Part shown: piece by piece, positions 35,301 to 47,706 of the stretch | Position numbering within the stretch: position 1 is the stretch's first letter | Layout: every line of letters starts with the position of its first letter | Notes under the pieces: generated by a model | Seen by the model: the letters and a program-made list of their open reading frames with translations, nothing else | The model's database searches: none | Told to the model about the DNA's origin: nothing | Made by a program: the position numbers and the translations under genes | From: Tenebrio molitor | Lineage: Eukaryota; Arthropoda; Insecta; Coleoptera; Tenebrionidae | Reading direction: 5' to 3' | NCBI RefSeq assembly: GCF_963966145.1 | Contig: NC_091049.1 | Coordinates: 6,386,001-6,450,000, forward strand | Length of the DNA stretch: 64,000 bases

Positions 35301-35908
35301 GTAAATATTTTGTATGCAGTATTAGCAAACATTAATAATTGTCGTTCAACTCTCAGATTAAAAAATTTTTGGAAAATTTTGGAAAAAAAATCAAAAAACC
35401 TTTAAAACAGCTGATTTTTCATTTCAAAAATATTTCGACATGGAAAGTTGTTCGAGATGATAATTAAAATGTTGAAGCAGTACGATTTTTTGATTATTTT
35501 GAAAAATATGAAATATTTTTCAAAAATGTATGAGTGTTTTGTAATTTTTTGGAGAATTTTCGGGTAGGATTCGTTTTGGTTGTCGATTTTTAGATTGGCC
35601 CCCATTCGATCGTCGTTGCGATAAGCCCCTCGCCCCTTTCATCCCTTAACCGGGTTCGGGTCGTTGGAAAAAAGTCGCAGTGGTCAGTGAAAAACCTGTT
35701 CCAGAGTCCACGCATGAGAACGAAGAAAGGGTCAGTTTAGCCCCTTCGGCAAAACCGCCCCTATCGAGCCACCTCGGACGGCTCACCAAGACACCCTTGG
35801 AAATAAACAATTGCAATGTCCAGCACGCCAACCTGATTTTCTAGTTTGGCCCGGTGCGATTTACATAAAGCCTTCTAGACCAGGATTTATTCGGAATATT
35901 TTGTTCAG

Positions 35909-35997
35909 TCCGATCCGAAATCTGTCGGTGTCTACATCGCGGCTCGCCACCACCAGCACCACCGCCGACCCCGATCGAGAAGACCCCCCAGCCCCAG
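35909..35997 (+). CDS. Candidate internal exon (89 nt), unidentified gene
   Basis: A TTTTGTTCAG acceptor ends at 35908 and a consensus donor CAG|GTGAGT starts at 35998. All three frames are open. One gives a Pro-rich stretch (GSPPPAPPPTPIEKTPQPQ), the others a His/Arg-rich and a Ser/Thr-rich one, so the frame cannot be chosen. It sits in a GC-rich island, as insect 5' exons and regulatory exons often do. An alternative acceptor TTTTCTAG ends near 35844. I recognise no protein family. It may instead be untranslated or a chance pairing of splice-like words. RNA evidence would decide. Confidence 0.25.
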
Positions 35998-36260
35998 GTG
36001 AGTCGATTTAAGGGTGCAGTTCGGCGTAAATTGACGATTTCCGTAAGAGCCCTTAATACAAATTGATTAGATTTTCGCCGCTCTTATAACTAATCTCATC
36101 AGCCATTAATTTTAATTTAATACGAGCAGGCTGCGTGAACCGCAGGAATGACACCCCCGATTCCGCCGGCTCGGTTTTTCGCCGTTTTTCCGCCCCCCAG
36201 GGTGGTGCGAGCGCCCGTGCGGGGCGGATTCCACCCTCGCCCTCTTAGTATTCGGCTCAC

Positions 36261-36716
36261 GTTATTTTGTAAGCGCAACCTTTGTCAGTTTTGAAACGCG
36301 CAAAATGGGGGCCAAATGGAATAAGCCGTGGCTGTTGCGTTTCTTAAAGCGGGCGTCGTATTAAATTTTCCTTCTGTCAAATGCATCTGCGTCTGAAATA
36401 CGACCAAACTTTAACTATTTCGTTGGTACTATTACGTAGGTGAGGGTAGGGGTGGTTCGCGTTCGGGACTTGTACTGCGAGGGGATTTTTTACAAGAAAA
36501 CTTCGCACGATTTTACCATTCTTGACCCTGGACGGGTCCACATCACAAAAAACAAACAAAATTTCAATTGCTATCCATCATTTACTTAGCTTAAAAAAAA
36601 AATTCCAACTTTTTTTTTTAATTAATATGGGTGTTTCTTGAAATACTCCAGAAATTTAAAATTGTTGCTTAATTATTATCGATGTAACTATCACAAACAC
36701 AAACTAAAAAAATATA
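36261..36716. other. Spacer
   Basis: The minus frame 36377-36559 has no recognised domain. Nothing else seen. Confidence 0.35.
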
Positions 36717-37181
36717 TACAGCGTGTTGTGGAAGTCCACGTAATAAATTTAACCATCAATAGGACTCGTTAAAATAAGCCTTTTTTTTATTTATAATTTT
36801 TTCTGCAAATTCTTCAAAACAAAGTTAAAATTAAATATAATTTGAACTCTAAAATCATACCCGGTCACGTGTTTACACATCCATTGATAACGAAGCACAA
36901 ATTACTCGATTAAAATACTCGAATGAAAAACAGTAAAAACTGTTATTATTAGAACAGCAATAGTTTTTTCTGCAAATACTGTAGAATTTTTACCGCGCAA
37001 AAACATTTTCACTCACTCTTCCGTTGCAATGGATAATTATCCCACAAGCGAAGTGTCAAATTAGGGGCTAAAAAATAAAAAATAAATACTCAATTAAAAA
37101 TAGATCAATATGAAAAACGTTCATTTTAAAGAGTTCTATTGGTGATTAAACTTATTATGTGGATTTCCATAACACCCTGTA
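36717..37181. mobile_element. Foldback MITE (TACAGCGTGTTGTGG ends)
   Basis: Left TACAGCGTGTTGTGGAAGTC and CACGTAATAA; right TTATTATGTGGATTTCCATA and ACACCCTGTA, with AACCATCAATAGGACTC / GAGTTCTATTGGTGATT mirrored inside. Non-coding. Confidence 0.85.
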
Positions 37182-38128
37182 TTTTGAAAATTTGAGTGGG
37201 TTGCAACAGCAGCAAATAAAGCCGCGTAAGTAATACAAATTCGATCGAATTTAAAATTATGTTGGGAAATTGATAAACACATGTAAGAATTTCTCCGCGA
37301 TATCTACACAGTGTGGCAGAAAAACAGTCTTGGCTGTTTTGTAGACTTACATTTTGCAAAAGGAATAGTTTTGACAATAACTCGTTTACAGTTGTTCCTA
37401 CGGTAAAAATAGTGTTGAGCAATCTTGTAGCTGACAAAATTTTGAACGAAATCTCCTTTACAAAAATTTCTGTACGAGTGATAGTTTCTGTGATACGGCT
37501 ATTAATGTGTTGGTCAGTTTATGACGCCAGGCGTAAACTAACGTTTTGTTACGACGCCGTTTAAATTCGCACTAGTACTGAATTTATGAATCAATTTTCA
37601 ACGAGATGTGCATTTCCGTATTTAAATAGAATGGTTTTTATGGCAGTAGCGGTGGAATTGCGGAGGACTAAAAATTGTAAACGTTGTGACGATTTGAATT
37701 TAAACTGCAATAATTATTTATTTTCCCATTTGCGGACTTTTTGCTTTGGTTTACAGCCCGCCGGGCCTGTAAAGTTACTTTACCACCCGCCAGATGTAAA
37801 ATTGAAGTTTCGTTCATGGTAACTGAGATGTAAACCAACTTTTCTAATGCAGTTGTGCGTAAAATGATTTTTACGGAAACTTTTTTTGGGAATTTGTTGT
37901 AAGAACAACTGCCTTGGAGAATGTACAGGTGTGATACGTTGTTGATGGATATATTTGTAAATAAATTCATCTCAATTATTTTCTTAGTTATGAAATTAAA
38001 TTTTTCCAAAAAAAATTCTTTTGCAAAAATTAAGTTTCTACAAAATTATGTACTTGCGGCTATTTAATGGTCTAAAAAAAGGGAAAAATGTACTCATATA
38101 GTTAGACGATTTCTTTATTACAAAAATA
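37182..38128. other. AT-rich spacer
   Basis: Frames of 78-113 codons on both strands overlap each other without recognisable domains (37313-38009). No gene called. Confidence 0.35.
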
Positions 38129-39318
38129 TACCGAGTGTTTTTGCGAAAATTTCAAATGAGTTTTTTTTCTGGTGTCTTCAAATTCACAATTGAAATTTTA
38201 CTATTGAGGGGATGTAGCTTAGTATGATTATCATGCCATTAATCCGCCGCCCCCAGCCACCCTTACTTAAGAATTTTGAATAACACACTATTTTCTCAAT
38301 TACTGATTATAAAAGAGAACTTCATTTTTAATATGTCCGTCTCCAAAAGTTTTTTGAGGTATTTTACTTCCAAATTTAAAAAAATGAATATTACATCGGC
38401 TAGAAAAATCAAGTTTGCCTGGTTAGAGAAATGAAAACAATTGAATAAACCGCTAAAAATCTAAATAAGACAGAAAAACGTCAAAGAAAAGATTAAAAAA
38501 AAATTACTATAAAATAAAAACAATTATTAGGTAATAAATCAAAAGAAATTTTCAAAACGGTCACCATTGATTATTTTATATCTATAGTCCAGACAATTTT
38601 GAACTGATTTTGACATTTTGAAATTTTTCTGGTGTTAAAATGTGTCAACTGGATTTTTAGAATCGACAAAAATACTTAACTTTATAAACTTGAAAGTCAA
38701 ATATATTATATTAAAAACTTTGCTATCTAATCTATAATTTTCTTTTACACAGACGGGACAATATTATGTATATTATTATACAATTTTTATAAGACGGTAT
38801 ATTATCGCAGGCGCGGGTTTAAGATACCAAGTGCGACAAAACGTCTTATAAAACGAGTGTAATACAGAATTTTTTCTACCTTTCTGTGTTGATTTTATGA
38901 AAATTTCTGTTTGAACGAAATTTTATTTCACATTGGGGATTTTTTGTCTATGATGTCTGGGTTGGTACTTCTGTTCTAATTGTTATTGTTTGACAACTGA
39001 CGTTTGATTTTGTTGGAAATTCAAGGTTTGCTAACAGAAATGGCATAATACAGCCAATATTACAAAAATAAAAGTTTCCGAAAGCACTGTTTTTGGTGTT
39101 TTAATAATTAAAAACGCAAAGTAGAAAAAAAATGTTCTCTTTTATAGTCCGTAATTAAAATATACAATGGGGGTGGCTGGAGGCGGTTAGAGTAATTACG
39201 TGACAACTATAGCAAATTACATCCCCCTATGTGCTGACTCATATTCTAAAATTTAAAATTTATAGTGTTAAAGACACCAGAAATAAACCTTCTGAAGTTT
39301 TCGCGCGGCCACCCGGTA
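38129..39318. mobile_element. Long foldback element with an internal hairpin
   Basis: Left TACCGAGTGTTTTTGCGAAA and CTGGTGTCTT; right AAGACACCAG, TTTTCGCGCGGCCACC and CGGTA. Mirrored words continue inward for about 200 bp (CCGCCCCCAGCCACCC near 38248 against GGGTGGCTGGAGGCGG near 39172; TATAAAAGAGAAC/GTTCTCTTTTATA). At 38786-38853 it holds an inner hairpin TTATAAGACG/CGTCTTATAA with a GC-rich tip. Confidence 0.8.
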
Positions 39319-42300
39319 TAGGTATTTACTTAAATGTCCAATACTGTAAAGGTTCTATAAAATGAAAATAAAATCATTAACAGTATATTATGATACGAGT
39401 CTTATAAGAAGCATTTTGTAGCATGCACGGGTTTAGGGCACGACGAACTTGCGAGGTACTACACTATTTTTCTTATTTTGCGCTTTTTTATGCACTTTAT
39501 AAATGAAAAATGGCAATTTTAAAATTTGGGGAATTTTATACAGCGTGATCAACAATGACTGAATCTGTTGGGAGTAAAACAATGGAAAAATATTGGTGTA
39601 TTTGGTCTCGTAATTGGCACTGACTGGATGTTTTAACTTGACACGACATAAAAAAGATAAGGTTATCTAATTGCAAAAATATGAACTTTTGATGGTAAGT
39701 ATTCAATTCAAAATTTTACGAAAAGTTCTCCAAAAATGTTTCCCAAATTCCTATCGACTTCTGTCTTCTCTTTGAGCTTTCGCGAAATCGTTTTTAATTT
39801 TAACAAAACAGACACCGATGGTGTCAAGTTTTGAGTGACAGGTGTCAAAATTTTGACACAACGTGTCGGTGAAAATTGTAACGGTGTGGGGTCAAGACAT
39901 TGGGTGATTGGAAGTACCGGGGGGTCCTAGATCCAGAATAAAACTTTAGCAATGCGTGCTCCTTACCCCGGTCCTTATCCCAATTTACTCGCAGGTTATC
40001 CAACGTCGAGAAACAAACTTTCCCAGAATAAACAGTAATTTCCTTACCAAATTACCAGACTTATTTGCAGAAAGCTACATTTTCGCTAGATACATAAAAT
40101 TACTATGTATTTTGCTTAAAGTTCTGTTTGTATAATACGCGAAGTATACACATTTTCCTGGGAAATTTCTTCGAGTTTTCCTCCGTTTCGTTCCAATGAC
40201 GTTCTCCCGGCCTGGCTCTCTCCTTTTCCCACATCTGACGTAACGAATTAAAATTCTAGATGTGCTTTATAAATGGGAAACATTAAGCAAAATGCTAGGA
40301 CCGTATTATGGCGGCTTCCCTACAAATTTCGTACCTATTTTAAAAGGGCTTAGAGTGCAGATTCCGCCCCACCGCGACAGCCAATGGAAATCTCAGGATT
40401 TTAATTGCATCTTAGGTTGCTTTTGTTTCCACCCTTAAATTATCGCACCGCGTTCCGAACGAGTCGCTCCCGTTTTTGAAAGGGAAGCGTCTTCGCCGTG
40501 AAAAACACCGCAAAAATCTACCCCGCGCGCTGACGGGATAATCGCCCCCACCCCCGACGGCCGCGTAATGAAGAGCGCCAAGCGCCTAAATAATGTGTAA
40601 CAATCTGCTCCACTTAAAATTCACTTAAGTTAAAAGTGTCCGAGCTATTTTTCACGGCGAGGGGAAAAAACGGGCCGCACGTAGGCGGCAAGGGTGTCTC
40701 TCTCGCGGAGGCGGCTGCACAAGGTTTTCCCTCTTTTTCGGCGGCGGACGCCGAGGCGATTTTTCATTTGTTGCGTGAAACCGCCAGAAAATTAGCACTT
40801 AGGTCCACTTTTATCAAATTTTATGGCGGTGCAAGGGAAAAACGGCTCTAGGGTCTGGATGGGGCGGGATACATTTCCGTGGCGGGGATGCCGCTCGGGG
40901 GATTTATAATTTATTTGAACAATGTTAAAGGGGTTGGAAAATATGCTTCCGTATCGCTGTTTTTACACTGTTTTCGGGACCACCTGGATTGAGATATCCG
41001 CGCAGGGGTGGCTTCACGAAAAAAACACCGGAAACATTACTTTTACAAACCTGTCCATTTTCTTGGATAGTTTGATCACCATGAATTAAAAATAATTTAC
41101 CTAGATTTATTAATTCATAAATTTTTAATTTCTAAATTTAATTACCAAATTTTTTTCACTGAGCAATCTTGGTTTTTGATCAAAAAAACACTCAAATCAG
41201 ACGAAATTTGTTTGAGCTTATTAAATTCCAACCTCGAGCATTAGTAGCATTTTGAAGATTCAAGAACTATAAAATGGAAATAACAAGCCATGTAATTATT
41301 TTAGCAACCACTTTTTAGAACAATGGAAGTAAGATACGATTTTACCTCGACGCTTTGAAGCTGCAACGTTGTCTCTTCGACTAAATGACATCAAAGGATA
41401 ACTAAGAATCCTTTGAAGTCTTCAATTGCTAAGCGCCTTTTTGTCTTGTGTCAATCGTTTTTGTAAAGAGAGACAAAATAAAATTTCTAGTTTAAAAAGG
41501 ATTTTTGTCGGGGGTTGTAAAAAGTAAAAAAATAATTAGTCCTGTGTGAATCCTTTAGGAGTCTTGCAAGGACCTTTTACAGCTCTAAAATTATAATTTT
41601 GTCTTCATTGACTCTTGTAATAAATAAACATTAATGTGTTTTCTCTGATTGAGACAACACCCTTTTGTGGCAACCTTGAGTAATTAGCATTCTTAGAACT
41701 TAGGGCTCAAGGCTAAAGACCAACAACTTTCAAGGACAACGGGGAATACTGTAAAACAAAGTTGTTGTGTTCCATTGATTATATTTTCTTTTCGTTGCTT
41801 GAAATCGTCCCAAAAAAAATTCCAAACACATTATTTTTGATTCTTTTGATTTTTTTCCATTTTCCAAATCTTCTTTTCTTATATCTTTAACAGTGCTAGT
41901 AAGACTTCCGTCTTTGGTGGCCTAGTCTGGTTGAACCCATTTTCTCCTGGGGGCGGCGTCTCCGTCTCTGCGTCAATTGTCTCCATTTGTCGCGATCCTA
42001 AAAAGCGTCTAATTCTGACGGCGCCGTCACCGCCGCCACCACCCCGTAGCATAATTTTCTTAGTTTCGGTGGAAACTTGAAGGAGCGTAATTTTACTTTG
42101 AGCAAGACTCGAGCCAATCGGCCAGCTCGGTGTCGTCGGTGCGTCGCTTCGTGCCGCCGCCGACGACCCACCCGGCCGCCTCCACTTTTACAATGAAATG
42201 CACGGCGGCAAAATACTCGGCTAAAATGGCGTCCCATCTATCTTATTTTAAGTGTTCTTCGTGTTAGCGAATTTTACGCCCCGGATCAACCGTCTTGCTC

Positions 42301-43666
42301 CATCCGGTGGCGGCGCGACGAGGACGGGCCCGTCTGACGTGCGACCGGTACAATAACGCCGTTAATTTGTTTTACGAACGCCGGATAATTTATATTAGCG
42401 AACACCTTTGGTGATGAGAAAGGAGTTCATAATGTCAAAGGAAAGTTTCATTTTGTTCAGAACCGGGCGGGATCTTAAAAGGGCGCGCTCACTTAACAAC
42501 GATTTATTCGAGAGGAAAACCGTTTAACTTCGAGATCACTGGTGGGGCTAATTACGTTTTAATTAAAGCCTCATGTAAACGCAATCAACGACGATGACAC
42601 AATTATTACATAGTTCCGTGAGCCCCGCGGAAAAATCGTGTTAACATTTGCACTGGGGTAAGCGACAGGAGGAGGATCACGAAGGGGGGGGGTGTCCCAC
42701 CTACCACAACTAGGACACCTACCTCACGTTTTCCCTAAACAAACACCTTTTATTTTGCACTCAACGCCCAACGTAGAGCTTTTGGATTCTCTCACGGGCT
42801 CTGACCTTGGAACGGTATCGACGACGGGGCCCTATTCTTGTATGCATTATGCATACCTCCCCGTCCCTCAGCTTCCCCATTGTAACCGGCCTAATAGATA
42901 GAGTGCACCGCCGTCCCCGAGGCCTGCCGAGCGCCGCCACCAGACAAGTCTTAAATTTAATTTGAAGACACAAGGCGGCTGCGAAGTCAGAGAAGACAGT
43001 CGGAGTTACCTCGGCCTCCCTCATTTAATTAAACAATTTGTAAAAGCGTGCCTAGCATATATCGACAATTCGAGTCGCCGTAAATAGCTGACGTGGTTGT
43101 TTTGGCGCATTTTTGGGAGGCGGCGGAGGGGGCGGCGAGGGACGCCACCTTGGGAGGTCCTCGCCGTTGAAAACAAAGACGAATGGATACATTACTAAAT
43201 TAATCTTTGAAACAAAGCACTTTCCTTGAGCCTTATTCATCAAAGCCGACTCATTTATTTAGTTACTTCCCTTTCAGTCGATTCTAGTCGTTAGTTCGCG
43301 TCTTTCTGCTCGGCAAACATAATTTATAAAGGAATAATACGCGAACACAATGACTCTCCGGGTACAGTCTCAAATTTCGCCGCAATTATTATTTCAACCC
43401 GGGGGCGGGGGCCATTTTTCAAGCCCCCAACGCCGAAACTCGACACTGCACGAAAGAACTCAAATTATCTGCTCTCTTATACAACTCATTTTTCAAAATG
43501 TACAAAAACAAGGCGCGGCATCAAGGCCGGATTTATTTATCATATCGAATATCTCTCCACGTCACGATAACTAGATCCTCTGAACGATGACGTAATTCAT
43601 AGATGAAATGGCTACCGGCCACCCACTCACGCATTGACCGCGTCTAGCGTTGCTTAGCTTCTTTGA
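39319..43666. other. Alternating GC-rich islands and AT-rich spacer, no gene seen
   Basis: 39900-40930 and 41940-43640 are GC-rich with unsuppressed CpG, while 41030-41930 is AT-rich. The 71-codon frame at 40636 begins with GTG and has no Met start. Minus frames at 41998-42237 and 42761-43024 are Arg-rich shadows of GC composition. TACAGCGTGATCAACAATG near 39539 is a lone transposon-like end. Regulatory islands are likely; exons are not demonstrable. Confidence 0.4.
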
Positions 43667-44342
43667 TCGAGAGCTTTCAAGGTTGTAGCGCCGCCACAGT
43701 TCTTATTATTATTTATTTCAATTGTTTAAAACACTTAAAACATGTTGGATCAAGTTTTTAAACAACTCTTGGAGAGTTCAAAGCTTCAGAGAAAACGAAA
43801 AAGCTCTCTCTGCCATCAGAAATATACCTACAAGCTTTTTGTAATTTGACTGAAACGCAAAATAATTTTGATACGTCAGAGAGGTTAAAATCGTGATTTA
43901 GAAAAACATTACTCAAACAAAACATTTTGTTTTATTTAAAGCACAAAACATCGGAGTTACATACTTTAATTTATTTTTTGTTGAAAGCTCAACGGCCAGG
44001 TCTAGACATTTCTGATCGAGTGCTTTCAAAGTAGTAGAACCACCATCATTCTTATTATTATTTATTTTAATTATTAAAACATTTAAAACATCTTAGATCA
44101 AGATTTTTTAAAAACGCTAGGAGAGTTCAAAGCTTCAGGGAGAGAATGAGAAAGCTCTCGCTGCCATCAGAAGAATACAAGCATTTATGATTTCAGTGAA
44201 ACGCAAAATAATTTTCTATCGCTATTTTTGCAGGCTTTAGAAAAACATTACTCAAACAAAACATTTTGTTTTATTTAAAGCACAAAACATCGAAGTTAAT
44301 TTAATTTATTTTTTGTTCAAAGCTCAACCGCCAGGTCTAGAC
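43667..44342 (+). repeat. Tandem duplication, 2 x ~340 bp
   Basis: 43667-44008 and 44010-44342 share GATCGAG.GCTTTCAA, TTCTTATTATTATTTATTT, GGAGAGTTCAAAGCTTCAG, AAACATTACTCAAACAAAAC, CATTTTGTTTTATTTAAAGC and CGCCAGGTCTAGAC. About 85% alike by eye. Rich in AGCTTTCA/AGCTCTC words. Confidence 0.9.
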
Positions 44343-44404
44343 AGTAGCAAGTTAACATAAACAAACTTTCCGCATTATTTACGACCACGAACTATTCCGC
44401 GGAA

Positions 44405-45320
44405 TAGAGCTTCGAGCTTTAAGCACAAAAATAAATGTTAGATTGAAAAGGTGCTACAATGTCAATCAAGTTGGAGCAAATGAAATAAGAAAAAGCTGTG
44501 AAAGCTTCCGCAGAATAGAGCTTCGAGCTTTAAGCACAAAAATAATTTTTGTTTAAAAAGGTGCGTCAAGTTGGAGCAAATGAAATAAGAAAAAGCTGTG
44601 AAAGCTTCGAGCTTTAGGCACAAAAATAATTTTGGATTAAAAAGGTGCATCAAGTTGGAGAAAATGAAATAAGAAAAGGATGTGAAAGCTTCCGCGAATA
44701 GAGCTTCGATCTTTGCGCACCAAAATAATTTTGGATTAAAAACGTGCATCAAATTGAAGCAAATGAAATAAGAAAAAGCTGTGAAAAAAGCTTTCGCGAA
44801 TAGAGCTTCGATCTTTGGCCACAAAAATTATTTTGGATTGAAAATGTCCATCAAGTTGAAGCAAATGAAATAAGAAAAAGCTGTGAAAAAAGCTTCCGCG
44901 AATAGAGCTTCGATCGTTGGGCACAAAAATAATTTTGGATTAAAAAGGTGCGTGACGCACCTTTTTAATCCAAAATTATCAACGTGACGTTGGAGAAAAT
45001 GAAATAAGAAAAAGCTGTGAAAGCTTCCGCTGAATAGAGCTTCGAGCCTTAACCACAAAAATAATTTTGGATTAAAAATGTCCAACAAGTTGAAGCAAAT
45101 GAAATAAGATGAAGCTGTGAAAAAAGCTTCCGCGAATAGAGCTTCGAGCTTTAAGCACAAAAATAATTTTGGATTTAAAAGGTGCATCAAATTGGAGCAA
45201 ATGAAATATGAAAAAGCTCTGAAAGCTTTCGCTGAATAGAGCTCCGAGTTCTAAGCACAAAAATAATTTTGGATTAAAAAGTGCGTCAAGTTGGAGCAAA
45301 TGAAATAAGTAAAGCTGTGA
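44405..45320 (-). repeat. ~100-bp minisatellite, 9-10 copies, partly open on minus strand
   Basis: The unit contains AAGCACAAAAATAATTTTGG, ATTAAAAAGGTGC, TCAAGTTGGAGCAAATGAAA, AAGAAAAAGCTGTGAAAGC and CGAATAGAGCTTCGAGC. The landmark GCACAAAA falls at about 44422, 44533, 44618, 44717, 44818, 44921, 45053, 45155 and 45255. On the minus strand one frame is open from 45190 to 44462 except for a single stop at 44828-44830, and gives 34-36 residue hydrophobic repeats (NPKLFLCLKLEALFAEAF). Because the unit length varies (84-132 bp), openness is not automatic, but the composition of each unit may explain it. There is no evidence of translation. Confidence 0.85.
44929..44979. repeat. Perfect 51-bp palindrome inside the minisatellite
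   Basis: ATAATTTTGGATTAAAAAGG then TGCGT, one G, ACGCA then CCTTTTTAATCCAAAATTAT: arms of 25 bp without a mismatch. It is an inverted junction of two repeat units. Confidence 0.92.
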
Positions 45321-47609
45321 AAGCTTGATTTGGTTGAGCGAAATTTTGCAGTTTCAGCTCGAAGTAGTTCTTCAAGTCCTCCACGTCGTAGGCAACCAAA
45401 CGGAATTTTCAGGAACTTACGGCAAAGGCTTTTCTCTATTCCAAAGCTCTCCGAGACAATCGCCGAAATCTCTCTTTAACTTGAGACGAGATTTTAAACT
45501 CTCCTGAAACTAAATCTCCTTTGAAAGATCTCCTGAAAGTTTATATAAATTATTTAAGCTCATTTCGTGCTTTCAGGCAAAATTCGAGCTTTGAACTAGG
45601 TTCAAAAATAACTACTCGAGCCACAGTCGAACAAAAGCTCTCGGAAAAATTGCCGACAAGATAATTTGGCTAATTTGGGATGCGTCGGTGAGGGGGTCAT
45701 TTGAGCTTTGAGCTGATTTGAATTTCGTATCGGGAAAAATGATTTTTGTCCGGAGGCGCTCCGGTGAATTTACGGCGAGCTTCCGGGGGCAATAATAGCA
45801 ACCATAAAATCCTCCTTAAACTTAAACACGAGCGAAATCTGAAATCCACACTGAGAAATTCAAATTAGAATTACTTTCCCTACATTAAATACTGCGCCAT
45901 TTTGATGCAAAAATCAGGGAAAAGTCGACCTTATACCATCACACAAATAAGGGCGAATATCTTAAATAAAATCTAAGGCATATACTTAGGATGAGGGTTG
46001 AGTTTTCTAGAGGGATATTTGTGTTGAGCTTTGGAGCGGCGCCAAGCGAAAGCCGTCCCTATGGGCGCAGAGCTTGAACGCCAGTTTACCCTGTCCGGAA
46101 TTAAAACGTATAAAGAGGGTGATTTTAAACCCGGGGCTCGGTTAAAGTTAGAAATGAGGGAGCAAACTTCAAGAGGGAATTAAGGAGGGCGCGCGCGCCT
46201 CGCCTTTTTTCCCTCTTCCCATTTTTTCGGGGTGGTTTTCGGGGGCGGATTTTCAGATAGCGTCGCCTAGCACCAACTATGCTCCAACTATCCCAAGTCG
46301 AAATTCCTATTCGTGAAACTATTCAGGTAATAATATATTTTATTCGCTCATATTCGTGCAGTTTGTAGCGCCTTATCGGGCGTGCATTCCCCGAGGTATT
46401 TAAATAGGAAGACGTGCGCTCGCATTTCTACCAACCAGATAACGTCAAGTGTTCCTATTAGTCTCTTAGGGACTTTAGTTAAGACGATGTTTAACCGGTT
46501 ATTGGTAGCATTGTTTTTAGGTGACGATACTCTGATGTTATCGCGCGGCCAAAGGGCGCGCCTCCTCGATTTATCGACGTTTAATATTAATTCGCTTTAT
46601 TGAAATATCACACCAGATATATAGGGTGGCTCCGCAAAATTACGTTTTTTCAATTATTCTCGTCTCATACCAACATTTCAAATATCTCTGCCCTAACAGC
46701 ACTAGTCTCCTAACGTTTTATTACGTTGTTTATTTTGTACTTATTTTGCTTTACTGATTTTATTGCTATCTTGTTTTTTCGTAATTTTATGACTTTTACT
46801 AAACTTTAAATTCTTCTTTACATATTTTTAAATATTTTCTGTATTAATTTTTCTTTTTCTTGTTTTGCTTAATTTTTCCCATTTCTTATTCATTCTGTTT
46901 GTACAAAAAATTCTTCTTCTCTATTTATACTATGTTCTTGTTTCCTTTTGTTGGAAATTTTTATTTTTTATTTTTCGCGTTTCCACTTGATTTTGGTCTC
47001 CCTGAATGCCGTGACCGATTGGAGCGTGGACCATCAGGCGCCACCTAGCGGTTTGTTATGGTGTTAGAACCGCGTGCGTTTTTTAATCCGCCCCCACGCT
47101 CCGCGTAGACGCGGTCACGGCGCCCCAGCCGCCCCTCATCGATCTCTTGGCAGGCTCGCTCCTTCTTCTTCGACGATCGGTGCACAATAAAAGCGCCGAA
47201 TTAGCACCGCAAAGAGAAATACGGGGCCCTGCGGGGACGGTCGGGGGCGGCGCGGGCGAGATGAGTCTGCGGAACAACATCCATCATTTATGATATGAAT
47301 AAGTAAAACTCGCGTAAAACTTAGAAACTCGACTCGTGATACTCAAATTTTAATTAGTTTTGAGCCGAGTTTAAGTTGATGTTCAACAAACTTTGGTAAT
47401 ATTAAAACGGAAATTAAAAGATAAGAAAATAACGAGGCCCGACGCCATTTGCCGAAATCGCGTCGTAAACGGTACCCATAATGCGAAAGTTTTTGACATC
47501 TTTGCCGCCCCCGCACCGTCTTCGCCCCGGCGCTATTCATCTTTTGTCGGTTCAGGGGGCGGCGCAGCTCGTGTTTGTTTTGTTTAATTGGAGCGCTGGA
47601 TCGATCACT
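45321..47609. other. GC-rich/AT-rich mosaic before candidate exon
   Basis: 45320-46080 keeps many AGCTTTGAGCT-like words. 46080-46600 is GC-rich. 46620-46980 is T-rich (TAGGGTGGCTCC near 46622 resembles a lone transposon end). 46985-47600 is a CpG-containing island that could hold a promoter for the exon at 47630. No exon with confidence. Confidence 0.35.
47036..47051 (-). promoter_or_regulatory. CTCF-like site, strongest in window
   Basis: AGGCGCCACCTAGCGG on +, that is CCGCTAGGTGGCGCCT on the minus strand. It matches both the insect core AGGTGGCGC and the longer vertebrate-style upstream CCGC. Confidence 0.5.
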
Positions 47610-47629
47610 CAATCTGGGATTTTTTTCAG

Positions 47630-47706
47630 GAAGTCGTGCTCGCCATGATGGGGATCGGACTCACCCGTCGGAAAGCTTCGCAACAGTAGAGGCGGCGATG
47701 ACAGAG
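47630..47706 (+). CDS. Candidate exon (77 nt) with possible start codon, unidentified gene
   Basis: A textbook acceptor (GGGATTTTTTTCAG ending at 47629) and a good donor (GAG|GTAAGG at 47707) bound 77 bases of GC-rich sequence. One frame is open throughout (RHDGDRTHPSESFATVEAAM then TE); the other two contain stops. The last Met, ATG at 47698 in GGCGGCGATGACAGAG, has a favourable context and would leave Met-Thr-Glu before the splice, as expected for a first coding exon behind a 5' leader. Alternatively the exon is internal and the whole 25-codon frame is used. The CpG island and CTCF-like site upstream fit a promoter region. The next exon was not found in the window, which would put the repeat arrays to the right in a long intron. 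I recognise no family. Confidence 0.4.

Larger units (their letters stand above)
34291..36260 (+). other. GC-rich island with candidate exon and degenerate repeats
   Basis: GC-rich at 34290-34450, 34640-34800 and 35580-36250. An AAA|GTAAGT donor-like word is at 34498-34505 and a strong CAG|GTGAGT donor at 35995-36003. A TATATAATATAAATG run lies near 34600. This looks like promoter/5' region architecture, but no downstream coding exon was found. Confidence 0.35.

Noticed and set aside
40636..40851. 71-codon frame in a GC island
   Set aside because: It begins with GTG, not ATG, and has no acceptor-defined start; not credible as a eukaryotic ORF.
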